Assembly: GCF_006715025.1 (NCBI RefSeq)
Contig: NZ_VFMK01000001.1
Span: forward strand, 2,790,001 to 2,854,000
Origin: Serratia fonticola
GTDB taxonomy: Bacteria; Pseudomonadota; Gammaproteobacteria; Enterobacterales; Enterobacteriaceae
Direction: 5' to 3'
DNA length: 64,000 nucleotides
Shown here: one piece after another, positions 40,709 to 49,758 of the stretch
Position numbering within the stretch: position 1 is the first letter of the stretch
How the letters are laid out: each line of letters starts with the position of its first letter
Program-made: the position numbers and the translations under genes
Notes under the pieces: generated by a model
The model's input: the letters and a program-made list of their open reading frames with translations, nothing else
Told to the model about the DNA's origin: nothing
The model's database searches: none

Positions 40709-40819
40709 TATACCCGTCGTCTTTCGAGTTGCAGGGGGGCTGTGGCACCTACCCGAATTGCTTACGCATGTAAGCTTATCGGGATACGTACATTTGCCGC
40801 CTGTCTGCATCTTGAAAGA
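40709..40819. repeat. palindromic intergenic repeat element between ispE and prs
   Basis: TCTTTCGAGTTGCAG at 40720-40734 is matched at the other end by CTGCATCTTGAAAGA at 40805-40819 in inverted orientation (13 of 15 positions), with an inner GCTTAC/GTAAGC palindrome near 40760-40775. The ATACCCGTC...TTTC.AGTTGCAG edge is like the short palindromic repeats scattered between genes in Serratia and Yersinia. It lies within the transcribed leader of prs if prs is read from the ispE side. Confidence 0.6.
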
Positions 40820-40857
40820 ACTTAGGGATGAATGCCCCTGTACAGCGAAACGGTGAG

Positions 40858-41724
40858 CTACGGCTCAAACTGCCCAGAACGGATGCGATGTAGCGGCGAG
40901 ACGTTAACGCCACGTGCTACAAATCCACGCAACCAGGCCGGGGCTTGATTTAACACCTGAAGGGCGGCGGGCTCAGAGTCGAATTCAGCAAACACACAAG
41001 CACCTGTGCCAGTCAGGCGTGACGGCGCGTATTGTAACAGCCATGAAAGAAGCTGTTCAACCTCGCGAAAACGTTTTCTTGCGATCGGTTCGCAATCATT
41101 TGCGTAAGGTGCCTGTAATAGGGCACTTAGCGAGCGAACCGGGGTGTCTCTTTTTAATTCTGCATCGGCAAAAATGACCGGTGTTGGGATGCTGACGCCG
41201 GGATGCGCCACCAAATACCATTTTTCTTTCGGGTTTGCCGGTTGCAATTGCTCGCCGATCCCTTCGGCAAACGCCGCATGACCGCGCACAAATACCGGCA
41301 CGTCGGCCCCTAGGGTCAGCCCCATATCGGCCAGTTGGTCGTCGCTCAGGCCACATTGCCAAAGTTCATTCAGGGCGACCAGCACCGTAGCGGCGTTAGA
41401 GGAGCCGCCGCCCAGACCGCCTCCCATTGGTAAACGTTTATCAATGCTGATGTCCGCCCCACGCGGCGGGGTTCTAATCGCGTGGTTTGTGCAGTATTGC
41501 TGTAAAAGGCGCGCTGCACGTACGATGAGGTTCTGTTCGTCCGGTACCCCTTCGACGGGGGTCAGCAACTGGATACGATCGTCCTGACGGGGGGTAATGG
41601 TCAGCGTATCGCCATAATCAAGGAACTGGAACAGCGTTTGCAACTGGTGGTAGCCGTCTGCGCGACGGCCAGTGATATAGAGAAACAGATTAAGTTTTGC
41701 CGGAGAAGGCCACTGGTGGATCAT
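40858..41724 (-). CDS. ispE: 4-diphosphocytidyl-2-C-methyl-D-erythritol kinase
   Basis: This 288-residue GHMP kinase phosphorylates CDP-ME in the MEP isoprenoid pathway. It has the N-terminal WPSPAKLNLFLYITGRRADGYH, with the catalytic Lys/Asp region, and the ATP-binding loop LPMGGGLGGGSSNAA (about residues 95-109). Its ATG overlaps the lolB TGA (ATGA), so lolB and ispE are coupled. Length is near the E. coli enzyme (283). Confidence 0.96.
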   Translation of the reverse strand: MIHQWPSPAKLNLFLYITGRRADGYHQLQTLFQFLDYGDTLTITPRQDDRIQLLTPVEGVPDEQNLIVRAARLLQQYCTNHAIRTPPRGADISIDKRLPMGGGLGGGSSNAATVLVALNELWQCGLSDDQLADMGLTLGADVPVFVRGHAAFAEGIGEQLQPANPKEKWYLVAHPGVSIPTPVIFADAELKRDTPVRSLSALLQAPYANDCEPIARKRFREVEQLLSWLLQYAPSRLTGTGACVFAEFDSEPAALQVLNQAPAWLRGFVARGVNVSPLHRIRSGQFEP

Positions 41725-42344
41725 TTAAGCGTCCAGTTATCCATTTTAAGCTTGATGCGCTGGTCACCCTGTTGCAGTTCGAGGCGGCTAGGTAACGGGG
41801 TTGGCAAATCGGTATTGTAGTCCTGGTAGGTCACGGTCCAGGTCAGGTTGCCTTGCTGATAGGTCAGTTTGTTCAGGCGATACCGGTCATCGAGGCGGAA
41901 ATCGGTAGCATCGCCGGGCAGGCCGAGCATCCACACGCGCAGGTTATTGAGAGGGATCTCCATTCCCGTCAGCTTTCTGATCATCTCTTCAGGGTTATCG
42001 CTGACATAGCGCTTGCCCTGATTATCCGTCAACTGCACCACGCTTTTCTGCACGTTCAGCTCCAGCTCGGTGCTGCCAAGTGGATTGGTCAGCAACAGGC
42101 GGTAGCGATCGGGAGAATACTGTTGCCAGAAGAAGCGGGCATACACTTTCTTTTGATCGGTGAGATAGGCAAAAGCGCCGCGGGTCTGATATTGCTCAAG
42201 CTGTTGCACCGCTTGCTCGTGAGCTTGCCATTGCGGTGAGGTCGGGCTGGTTGCCGGGCCGCTGGGTCTGGTAAGCGTACAGGCAGTCAGCACCAGGCTG
42301 ACCAAGGGAAGCAGGCGAAGCAGTCTGATTTTGCGGATAGGCAT
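41721..42344 (-). CDS. lolB: outer-membrane lipoprotein receptor LolB
   Basis: This 207-residue lipoprotein has a signal with lipobox LVLTAC (Cys at about residue 22) and the LolB barrel (WQAHEQAVQQLEQYQTRGAFAYLTDQKKVYARFFWQQY). LolB takes lipoproteins from the carrier LolA and inserts them into the outer membrane. It is encoded next to ispE and, in most enterobacteria, opposite hemA; here a porin gene lies between lolB and hemA. Length equals E. coli LolB (207). Confidence 0.95.
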   Translation of the reverse strand: MPIRKIRLLRLLPLVSLVLTACTLTRPSGPATSPTSPQWQAHEQAVQQLEQYQTRGAFAYLTDQKKVYARFFWQQYSPDRYRLLLTNPLGSTELELNVQKSVVQLTDNQGKRYVSDNPEEMIRKLTGMEIPLNNLRVWMLGLPGDATDFRLDDRYRLNKLTYQQGNLTWTVTYQDYNTDLPTPLPSRLELQQGDQRIKLKMDNWTLK

Positions 42345-42575
42345 AACTTTTTGTTGTCCTTCTGTCCTTTCGCGGCAACAAGGGTTGCCATTTATGCCAC
42401 CACGCTAACGGGCGAATGGCGCAGCGTCAATAATACAATGGCGCAAATGCCTCAGTGCAAGGCTAGCGTCCGGCATGGCAGAAGATTGTAATCGATAGTG
42501 GCGTTTTTTGGCTTGGAAATACGAGATTTTTGTGAGAATAGGGATAGCGCGCCGCCAGGGACGCGCCGGGGGAGA

Positions 42576-43727
42576 TCAGAAATCGTAGCGCAGACGGACA
42601 ACCGTCATATCACCCAGATTGTCCGTGCTGGAGGTTAACACATGTTCCACATCCGCTCGGAAGCCGTAGTCGAACTGGAAGGTAACCCCCAGGCCATTGT
42701 CAATGCGCTGGTAATCACGGCCACTGACATACTGCATACGATCGCCCATAAAGTAAGGCATGATGGATTTCACTGCGTACTGGCCAATCGGGAAGGTATA
42801 GCCGGCCAGATATTCAATCCCCCAGGCATCACCCGCGAAGTAGCTATCTACATGCGCTTTCTTGCTGGTGAGGAAATTATCATACCAGCCACCGCCGAAA
42901 CTGAACGTCCAGTTGTCCGGTTTCCAGCTAAGCGCAGTGCCGACGATGTTCTGATCGTAGCTTTTGTTATCGCCATTGTCTGGGTTACGCATCTCGGCGC
43001 GAGTGTAGTTCCAGGCGGTGCCCCAGGTCAGGTCTTTGGTCAGATGATAATCCACACCCAGCGAGCCGCCGCCCTTGCGCTTATAGCGCAGGCCATTACC
43101 GGGCAGATAGTCGCTATCGTTAAACAGGTAGGAGGCGTAGATATCGGCGTCACCGAAGGCCTTTTTATATTTCAGCATCTTGCGTGAACGGTAAGAGCCG
43201 TCGTAGTCACCGTTGATGCCGTTGCCCGGTGCCTGGCCCAGCATGTCGTAATCCCAGATATCGGTTTTAGCGCCGACGACATCATAGTAAATGCTGTTTT
43301 GCTGGCCAAAGGTTAATTGCCCCCAGGTGTTGCTTTTCAGGCCGGTATACAGCATGCGGCGTGACGTGTTGTTGGCGCCTTCAGCATAGTGATTATCCCA
43401 GTTGAACACTGCCGGAATGTTAACGCCCAATTCGTAATAACTGATCCAACTGATGTCATCGAAAAGGTAGTAATCCGCCGCGAAGCGGAAACGCGTGCCG
43501 CCGTCAAAACCGTTACGCTTATAAGAGCCTTTGTCGCCATCGCCAGTCATCATATTAAACTGTGGACGAATACTCCCGCCGACGGTGAAATTAAGGCGGC
43601 TAAGTGGGTCGCCGGCCTGTGGATCTTGCTTTAATAAGGTGATTTCTGCGTGAGCGGCGAATGCGGTACAACCGGCTATCAGGCCAGCGGCAACGGCCTG
43701 GCTTAGGCGATGTAATTTAATGGACAT
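42576..43727 (-). CDS. outer-membrane porin (Gram-negative porin family)
   Basis: This 383-residue protein has a Sec signal ending FAAHA, followed by a beta-barrel sequence rich in alternating aromatic strands and ending in the C-terminal Phe (VVRLRYDF) needed for Bam-driven insertion. GGSIRPQFN, SWISYYELGV and GLKSNTWGQLTFGQQNSIYYD resemble the first strands and loop 3 region of general porins. The start at 43727 has AGGAAGGGAT just upstream; the longer frame to 43811 is rejected. Substrate specificity is unknown. It stands alone between lolB and hemA, an insertion relative to E. coli. Confidence 0.8.
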   Translation of the reverse strand: MSIKLHRLSQAVAAGLIAGCTAFAAHAEITLLKQDPQAGDPLSRLNFTVGGSIRPQFNMMTGDGDKGSYKRNGFDGGTRFRFAADYYLFDDISWISYYELGVNIPAVFNWDNHYAEGANNTSRRMLYTGLKSNTWGQLTFGQQNSIYYDVVGAKTDIWDYDMLGQAPGNGINGDYDGSYRSRKMLKYKKAFGDADIYASYLFNDSDYLPGNGLRYKRKGGGSLGVDYHLTKDLTWGTAWNYTRAEMRNPDNGDNKSYDQNIVGTALSWKPDNWTFSFGGGWYDNFLTSKKAHVDSYFAGDAWGIEYLAGYTFPIGQYAVKSIMPYFMGDRMQYVSGRDYQRIDNGLGVTFQFDYGFRADVEHVLTSSTDNLGDMTVVRLRYDF

Positions 43728-44257
43728 ATCCCTTCCTGTGTGTTGTTGCGAAAATAGACGAAAACCAATCCGTTGGCTGAAGAAATACCTGGGGGTTTTC
43801 TGGTGGCTCACTTACTAGGTAACGAACGATGAAACGGTGAAGTGATGCTCGGTTAAGTTTGTCATGCACGAATTAACATGGCGGGATTATGAGAATCGGC
43901 GGTAGGAAGTCAAATATAACAATAAAAACTGTCACTTAGCGCAATTGTCAGCCAGGTGGAATGTCACGGCATGACAATGTAAAAGAGAGTTATTCGCATT
44001 TATTAGCCGTGGGTATACCAACCAATAAAATGATGTAACCGCGCTAAAATAATATTCAGTCGTCACGGTGATTTTTATCGGCGTTTTAACCTTTAAGTGT
44101 TAGAGGCGGATATCACGCACTTTGTTCTTTCAATTGATTCGGCCAGACTATACCAATGATTGGCGGGAAGATGCGGTTGTCACTTTTATTGATCCCGCGC
44201 ATCAAGTAGAATGCGGTTCAATGAGAACCCGTACCAAGAGAAGTATTACTCGAAGCA
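43728..44257. other. divergent promoter region between porin and hemA
   Basis: 530 bases with no gene. It holds the porin promoter (minus) and hemA promoter (plus). A short inverted repeat TGTCA-N5-TGACA lies at 43962-43976, with further TGTCA copies at 43930-43934 and 43947-43951, which may be regulator sites. I could not assign a factor. Confidence 0.4.
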
Positions 44258-45520
44258 ATGACCCTTCTTGCGTTAGGTATTAATCACAAAACTGCTCCGG
44301 TTTCTCTGCGAGAACGGGTAACCTTCTCCCCAGAGTCGATCGACAAGGCGCTGAATAGCTTGCTCCAACAGCCATTGGTGCAGGGCGGGGTTGTGCTGTC
44401 GACCTGTAACCGCACCGAACTGTATCTCAGCGTCGAACAGCAAGAACATATCCACGAGCAACTGGTTAACTGGTTATGTGAGTACCATCATCTGCGCCCG
44501 GAAGACGTCAGCAAGAGCCTGTATTGGCACCATGGCAACGATGCCGTCAGCCATCTGATGCGCGTAGCCAGCGGGCTGGACTCGCTGGTACTGGGTGAAC
44601 CTCAAATCCTTGGGCAGGTCAAGAAAGCCTTTGCCGAGTCACAACGCGGCCAGTCGCTTTCTGGTGAACTGGAGCGCCTGTTCCAAAAATCATTCTCTGT
44701 CGCCAAACGTGTGCGTACCGAAACCGAAATCGGTGCCAGCGCCGTGTCCGTGGCCTTTGCCGCCTGTACTCTGGCGCGCCAGATATTCGAGTCCCTTGCT
44801 GAAGTGAATGTGTTGCTGGTGGGGGCCGGTGAAACCATCGAATTGGTGGCACGCCATCTGCGTGAACATAAAGTGCAGCACATGATCATTGCTAACCGCA
44901 CTCGTGAACGCGCTCAGGTGCTGGCGGATGAAGTAGGCGCAGAAGTGATCACGCTGCCGGAGATCGACGAACGACTGGCGGATGCCGACATCATTATCAG
45001 TTCCACCGCCAGCCCGCTGCCAATTATCGGTAAAGGGATGGTGGAACGTGCGTTGAAAGCGCGCCGTAACCAACCCATGCTGTTGGTGGATATTGCGGTT
45101 CCGCGCGATATCGAGCCAGAGGTCGGCAAACTGGCGAACGCCTATCTGTACAGCGTGGACGATCTGCATGCCATTATCCAAAGCAATCTGGCACAGAGAA
45201 AAGCCGCGGCAGTGCAGGCCGAATCGATCGTTCAGCAGGAAAGCAGCAATTTCATGGCCTGGTTGCGTTCACAGGGCGCGACAGAAACCATTAGAGACTA
45301 CCGTTCGCAAGCCGATCAGATCCGTGCGGAAATGGAGTCTAAAGCGTTGGCTGCCATTGCGCAGGGGGCCAATGTGGAGCAGGTGATCCACGAACTGGCC
45401 CACAAGCTGACCAATCGTCTTATTCATGCCCCTACCAAATCCCTCCAGCAGGCCGCCGGTGATGGCGACATGGAGCGGTTGCATATTTTACGCGACAGCC
45501 TCGGGCTGGATCAGCATTAG
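44258..45520 (+). CDS. hemA: glutamyl-tRNA reductase
   Basis: This 420-residue enzyme reduces Glu-tRNA to glutamate-1-semialdehyde, the first committed step of haem synthesis. It has the catalytic Cys50 in VVLSTCNRTELY, the GEPQILGQVKKA stretch, the NADPH-binding VLLVGAGETIELVARHL (about 187-203) and the C-terminal dimerisation helix. The N-terminal MTLLALGINHKTAP is the regulated degron region in enteric HemA. It heads the hemA-prfA-prmC-sirB2-sirB1-kdsA series. Confidence 0.97.
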   Translation: MTLLALGINHKTAPVSLRERVTFSPESIDKALNSLLQQPLVQGGVVLSTCNRTELYLSVEQQEHIHEQLVNWLCEYHHLRPEDVSKSLYWHHGNDAVSHLMRVASGLDSLVLGEPQILGQVKKAFAESQRGQSLSGELERLFQKSFSVAKRVRTETEIGASAVSVAFAACTLARQIFESLAEVNVLLVGAGETIELVARHLREHKVQHMIIANRTRERAQVLADEVGAEVITLPEIDERLADADIIISSTASPLPIIGKGMVERALKARRNQPMLLVDIAVPRDIEPEVGKLANAYLYSVDDLHAIIQSNLAQRKAAAVQAESIVQQESSNFMAWLRSQGATETIRDYRSQADQIRAEMESKALAAIAQGANVEQVIHELAHKLTNRLIHAPTKSLQQAAGDGDMERLHILRDSLGLDQH

Positions 45521-45552
45521 TTCTCTTTTATTAACAGGGTTTAAAACCACGC

Positions 45553-46638
45553 ATGAAGCCTTCTATTGTTGCCAAACTGGAAGCGTTACAAGAGCGCCAT
45601 GAGGAAGTTCAGGCGCTGCTCGGCGATGCCGGTGTTATTGCCGATCAGGATCGGTTCCGTGGGCTGTCGCGTGAATATGCGCAGTTAACCGATGTCAGCC
45701 GCTGTTTTCTGCAGTGGCGTCAGGTGCAGGAAGACCTGGCGACGGCAGAAATGATGCTGGACGATCCGGAAATGCGTGAAATGGCGCAAGAAGAGCTGAA
45801 ACAGGCCAGAGCGGCGACGGAAGAGCTGGAACAGCAACTGCAGGTGTTGCTGTTGCCGAAAGATCCCGATGATGAACGCGGATGCTTCCTGGAAGTGCGC
45901 GCCGGAACCGGCGGTGACGAAGCCGCCATTTTTGCCGGCGATCTGTTCCGTATGTATAGCCGTTACGCTGAAACCCGCCGCTGGCGCGTTGAAGTGATGA
46001 GCGCCAATGAAGGCGAACATGGTGGCTACAAAGAGGTGATTGCCAAAGTTTCCGGCGATGGCGTTTACGGGCAATTAAAGTTTGAATCTGGTGGCCACCG
46101 CGTCCAGCGCGTGCCAGAAACCGAATCCCAGGGCCGCATTCATACCTCGGCCTGTACGGTGGCAGTCATGCCGGAGGTGCCAGAGGCAGAACTGCCGGAA
46201 ATCAATCCGGGCGATTTAAAAATCGATACTTTCCGTTCCTCCGGGGCGGGTGGGCAGCACGTTAACACCACCGACTCGGCAATCCGTATTACTCACTTGC
46301 CAACCGGCATCGTGGTGGAATGCCAGGATGAACGTTCGCAACATAAAAACAAAGCCAAGGCGATGTCTGTGCTCGGGGCGCGTATCCGTGCCGCAGAGAT
46401 GGCGAAGCGCCAGCAGGCGGAGGCCTCAACCCGCCGCAACCTGCTGGGCTCTGGCGATCGCTCCGATCGTAACCGCACTTATAACTTCCCACAGGGACGG
46501 GTGACCGATCACCGTATCAACCTGACGCTTTATCGCCTGGATGAAGTGATGGAAGGCAAGCTGGATATGCTGATCCAGCCTATCGTGCAGGAGTATCAGG
46601 CCGATCAGTTGGCGGCGCTTTCTGCTGAGCTTGAGTAA
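45553..46638 (+). CDS. prfA: peptide chain release factor 1
   Basis: This 361-residue factor ends translation at UAG and UAA. It has the GGQ loop RSSGAGGQHVNTTDSA (near residue 235), the methylation target of PrmC, and the stop-reading region near residue 185 with PETESQGRIHTS. Its stop codon overlaps the prmC start (TAATG), so the factor and its modifying enzyme are co-translated. It lies 32 bases after hemA. Distinct from the PrfH rescue factor at 15457-16086. Confidence 0.97.
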   Translation: MKPSIVAKLEALQERHEEVQALLGDAGVIADQDRFRGLSREYAQLTDVSRCFLQWRQVQEDLATAEMMLDDPEMREMAQEELKQARAATEELEQQLQVLLLPKDPDDERGCFLEVRAGTGGDEAAIFAGDLFRMYSRYAETRRWRVEVMSANEGEHGGYKEVIAKVSGDGVYGQLKFESGGHRVQRVPETESQGRIHTSACTVAVMPEVPEAELPEINPGDLKIDTFRSSGAGGQHVNTTDSAIRITHLPTGIVVECQDERSQHKNKAKAMSVLGARIRAAEMAKRQQAEASTRRNLLGSGDRSDRNRTYNFPQGRVTDHRINLTLYRLDEVMEGKLDMLIQPIVQEYQADQLAALSAELE

Positions 46639-47471
46639 TGGATTATCAAACCTGGCTGAACGCCGCCGGATCGCGTCTGAAGCACAGCGAAAGTGCCCGG
46701 CGTGATGCCGAGATCCTGCTGGGTTTCGTGACCGGGCGTGCCAGAACCTTCCTGCTGGCATTCGGTGAAACGCTTCTCTTGCCACAGCAAATAGAGCAAC
46801 TAGAGCAACTGCTGGCTCGCCGTGAACGTGGGGAGCCGGTCGCGTATCTGGTCGGCGAGCGTGAATTCTGGTCGTTGCCGCTCTCGGTTTCTCCTGCCAC
46901 GCTGATCCCTCGGCCGGACACCGAGTGTCTGGTGGAGTTGGCATTGGCACGCTTACCCGCTGAACCTTGCGCTATTTTGGACCTTGGCACCGGTACGGGG
47001 GCCATTGCATTGGCGCTGGCGAGTGAGCGAGCAGACTGTGACGTCACCGGTATCGATCTGCAAGCGGATGCCGTCGCCCTGGCGCAGCATAATGCGCGTA
47101 AGTTGGCTATCGACAATGCGCATTTTAAGCAGGGGAGTTGGTTCGAGCCTGTGGCAGGGCAAAAGTTTGCGCTGATTGCCAGTAACCCCCCGTATATCGA
47201 TGAAGCCGATCCCCATCTGTTACAGGGGGACGTGCGTTTTGAGCCCGGTAGTGCGCTGATCGCCGCCGATCATGGCCTTGCCGATCTGGCAGCGATTGTG
47301 CAGCAGGCAGCGGATTTTTTACAACCGCTGGGCTGGTTGTTGCTTGAGCATGGTTGGCAGCAGGGTGAGAATGTCCGCAGTCTGTTGACGGCGGCGGGAT
47401 TTAGCGCTGTTGAGACATGCCGTGACTACGGTGGTAACGATCGCGTGACTCTGGGCCAAAAGACACAATAA
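46638..47471 (+). CDS. prmC: release factor glutamine methyltransferase
   Basis: This 277-residue SAM enzyme methylates the Gln of the GGQ motif in release factors. It has an N-terminal helical substrate domain, the SAM motif ILDLGTGTGAIALALA (about residues 113-128) and the catalytic NPPY in IASNPPYID (about 183). The start overlaps the prfA stop. It may also act on PrfH, which carries the same GGQ; that is inference. Confidence 0.96.
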   Translation: MDYQTWLNAAGSRLKHSESARRDAEILLGFVTGRARTFLLAFGETLLLPQQIEQLEQLLARRERGEPVAYLVGEREFWSLPLSVSPATLIPRPDTECLVELALARLPAEPCAILDLGTGTGAIALALASERADCDVTGIDLQADAVALAQHNARKLAIDNAHFKQGSWFEPVAGQKFALIASNPPYIDEADPHLLQGDVRFEPGSALIAADHGLADLAAIVQQAADFLQPLGWLLLEHGWQQGENVRSLLTAAGFSAVETCRDYGGNDRVTLGQKTQ

Positions 47472-47488
47472 GAACCAAGGAAACCATT

Positions 47489-47887
47489 ATGGCAGCCTAC
47501 ATGGCGCTAAAACATCTGCATTTACTCACGGTAGCTATAAGTATTACCTTGTTTATACTGCGCTTTTTCTGGAAATGGCGCGATTCGCCGATGATGGACA
47601 AGCGCTGGGTAAAGATAACTCCCCACGTGAATGATACGGTGCTGTTCGTCAGCGGGATTGCTCTGGTCGTGATGTTGCAATTTTATCCGCTGTTGGGTAT
47701 GGACTCGTGGCTGACCGAGAAGTTGTTTGGCGTTATTATCTATATCCTGTTGGGTTATGTTGCATTGGGCAAAAAGACGCAGAACTGGAGTGTGCGTACC
47801 TTGGCATTTGTTTTGGCGCTGGGTTGTCTGTATCTGATCATTAGACTGGCCACGACAAAAATACCGTTTTTGATGGGATACCTATGA
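47489..47887 (+). CDS. sirB2: SirB2-family membrane protein
   Basis: This 132-residue inner-membrane protein has four hydrophobic helices and the SirB2/YchQ layout (AAYMALKHLHLLTVAISITLFILRFFWK, then PMMDKRWVKITPHVNDTVLF). The molecular function is not established; sirB was named for an effect on Salmonella virulence-gene expression. It lies 17 bases after prmC and its end overlaps the sirB1 start by four bases. Confidence 0.92.
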   Translation: MAAYMALKHLHLLTVAISITLFILRFFWKWRDSPMMDKRWVKITPHVNDTVLFVSGIALVVMLQFYPLLGMDSWLTEKLFGVIIYILLGYVALGKKTQNWSVRTLAFVLALGCLYLIIRLATTKIPFLMGYL

Positions 47888-48693
47888 GTAGCATTGCCGA
47901 TTTTGAATTTAACTCCTCTCCCTTGAGCGAGGGCGTTATCCTGGTATCACAGGCCATACGGCGCGATTTTCCGGTGGCTGAGGTGGAGCGTCAGTTGCAG
48001 TTGCTGGTCGCAGAAGCGAAGGCGGCGATCCCGGATAATGTTACTCAGGAAGAGCAACTGGATGCCCTTATTGCCTTGTTCTTCAAGACCTGGGGGTTTG
48101 GCGGTGCCAGCGGCGTTTATCGCCTCTCAGATGCTATCTGGCTGGATAAAGTGCTGGAGGCACGTCAGGGAACACCGGTCTCGTTAGGCACGATATTCCT
48201 GCATATTGCCCATGAGTTGGATTTGCCGTTGATGCCGGTGATATTCCCGACGCAACTGATCCTGCGCGCGGACTGGTTGGACGAAGAGATGTGGTTAATC
48301 AATCCATTAAATGGCGAAACGCTCAATGAACACCAGTTGGAAGTGTGGCTAAAGGGCAACCTGGGGTTGGGGGCTGAGCTGGAGGATGACGATCTGGACG
48401 AATCAGAAAACATCCTGGTGGTACGCAAGATGCTGGATACCCTCAAGGCGTCGCTGATGGAAGAAAAGCAGATGGAAATGGCGCTGCGGGCCAGTGAAGT
48501 GGTCTTGAGTTTTGACCCGGATGACCCCTATGAGATCCGTGATCGCGGGTTGATCTATGCGCAATTGGAATGCAACCATATCGCGGTATCCGATCTTAAC
48601 TATTTTGTCGAGCAGTGCCCTGAAGACCCGGTCAGCGAAGTGATAAAAATTCAAATCCATTCCATTGAGCTTAAACAGGTCACGCTGCATTAA
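47884..48693 (+). CDS. sirB1: SirB1-family protein (transglutaminase-like plus TPR)
   Basis: This 269-residue cytoplasmic protein matches SirB1/YchA. The N-terminal two thirds is a transglutaminase-like domain (about residues 30-170) that here lacks a clear catalytic Cys-His pair, and the C-terminal part has tetratricopeptide-like helices (VVLSFDPDDPYEIRDRGLIYAQL). It is often encoded before kdsA. Function is unproven. Its start overlaps sirB2. Confidence 0.92.
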   Translation: MSSIADFEFNSSPLSEGVILVSQAIRRDFPVAEVERQLQLLVAEAKAAIPDNVTQEEQLDALIALFFKTWGFGGASGVYRLSDAIWLDKVLEARQGTPVSLGTIFLHIAHELDLPLMPVIFPTQLILRADWLDEEMWLINPLNGETLNEHQLEVWLKGNLGLGAELEDDDLDESENILVVRKMLDTLKASLMEEKQMEMALRASEVVLSFDPDDPYEIRDRGLIYAQLECNHIAVSDLNYFVEQCPEDPVSEVIKIQIHSIELKQVTLH

Positions 48694-48725
48694 TTTTCCG
48701 ATTTAACATCAACAAAGGCGCAAGC

Positions 48726-49580
48726 ATGAAACAGAAAGTAGTTAGCATTGGTGACATCAACGTAGCGAACGATCTCCCGTTTGTGCTGTTTGGCGGTATG
48801 AACGTCTTGGAATCGCGCGATTTAGCGATGCGCATTTGCGAACACTACGTCACCGTGACGCAAAAACTGGGTATCCCTTACGTTTTCAAAGCCTCTTTTG
48901 ATAAAGCCAACCGTTCCTCCATCCACTCTTACCGTGGCCCAGGCATGGAAGAGGGGATGAAGATCTTCCAGGAAATTAAAAGCACCTTCGGGGTGAAAGT
49001 GATCACCGATGTGCACGAAGTGGCGCAGGCTCAGCCTGTCTCGGAAGTGGTTGATGTGATCCAGCTTCCTGCTTTCCTGGCGCGTCAGACCGATCTGGTC
49101 GAAGCCATGGCCAAGACCGGCGCGGTGATCAACGTCAAGAAGCCACAATTTGTCAGCCCAGGCCAGATGGGGAATATCGTCGACAAGTTCAAAGAGGGCG
49201 GTAACGATCAGGTTATTCTGTGCGATCGTGGCAGCAACTTTGGTTACGATAACCTGGTGGTGGACATGCTGGGTATCAACGTGATGAAAAATGTCACCGG
49301 TGGTCATCCCGTGATCTTCGACGTAACTCATGCACTGCAAACCCGCGATCCATTTGGTGCCGCTTCTGGTGGCCGTCGTGCTCAGGTTACCGAGCTGGCG
49401 CGTGCCGGTATGGCTGTCGGTTTGGCGGGGTTGTTCATTGAAGCGCACCCAGAGCCGAACAGCGCCAAGTGCGATGGCCCATCAGCGTTACCGCTGGATA
49501 AATTGGAGCCGTTCCTGGTGCAAATGAAAGCCATTGACGACCTGGTGAAGAGTTTCCCAGAGCTCGATACCAGCAACTAA
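48726..49580 (+). CDS. kdsA: KDO-8-phosphate synthase
   Basis: This 284-residue TIM-barrel enzyme joins PEP and arabinose-5-phosphate to make KDO-8-phosphate for lipopolysaccharide. It has FGGMNVLESRD at the start, SFDKANRSS binding PEP, LPAFLARQTDL and the closing loop FIEAHPEPNSAKCDGPSALPL. Length equals the E. coli enzyme. It is the last gene of the hemA series and is followed by a clear terminator. Confidence 0.97.
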   Translation: MKQKVVSIGDINVANDLPFVLFGGMNVLESRDLAMRICEHYVTVTQKLGIPYVFKASFDKANRSSIHSYRGPGMEEGMKIFQEIKSTFGVKVITDVHEVAQAQPVSEVVDVIQLPAFLARQTDLVEAMAKTGAVINVKKPQFVSPGQMGNIVDKFKEGGNDQVILCDRGSNFGYDNLVVDMLGINVMKNVTGGHPVIFDVTHALQTRDPFGAASGGRRAQVTELARAGMAVGLAGLFIEAHPEPNSAKCDGPSALPLDKLEPFLVQMKAIDDLVKSFPELDTSN

Positions 49581-49730
49581 GTCATTGCCCCGCGCCTGCC
49601 CGTCACGGGGGTTTAAGGGGCAATGCTTGTTTGGCCAACGAAATATCGCTGACTATCAGGAATACGGAGAAAACGAGCATCACGATTATCAGCTACGATC
49701 TTCGTCACATTGGTCTTTGTCAGCCGTCTG

Positions 49731-49754
49731 AAATGCCCTCTTTAGAGGGCATTT
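49731..49754. terminator. terminator between kdsA and dauA
   Basis: AAATGCCCTC at 49731-49740 pairs with GAGGGCATTT at 49745-49754, with a short T-rich tail. It can serve both kdsA and the converging dauA. A weaker GC hairpin lies at about 49595-49608. Confidence 0.88.
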
Positions 49755-49758
49755 TCGT

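Noticed and set aside
42642..43187. 181-codon frame opposite the porin gene
   Set aside because: Antisense shadow without ribosome site or domain.
48822..49448. 208-codon frame opposite kdsA
   Set aside because: Antisense shadow of a highly conserved gene.
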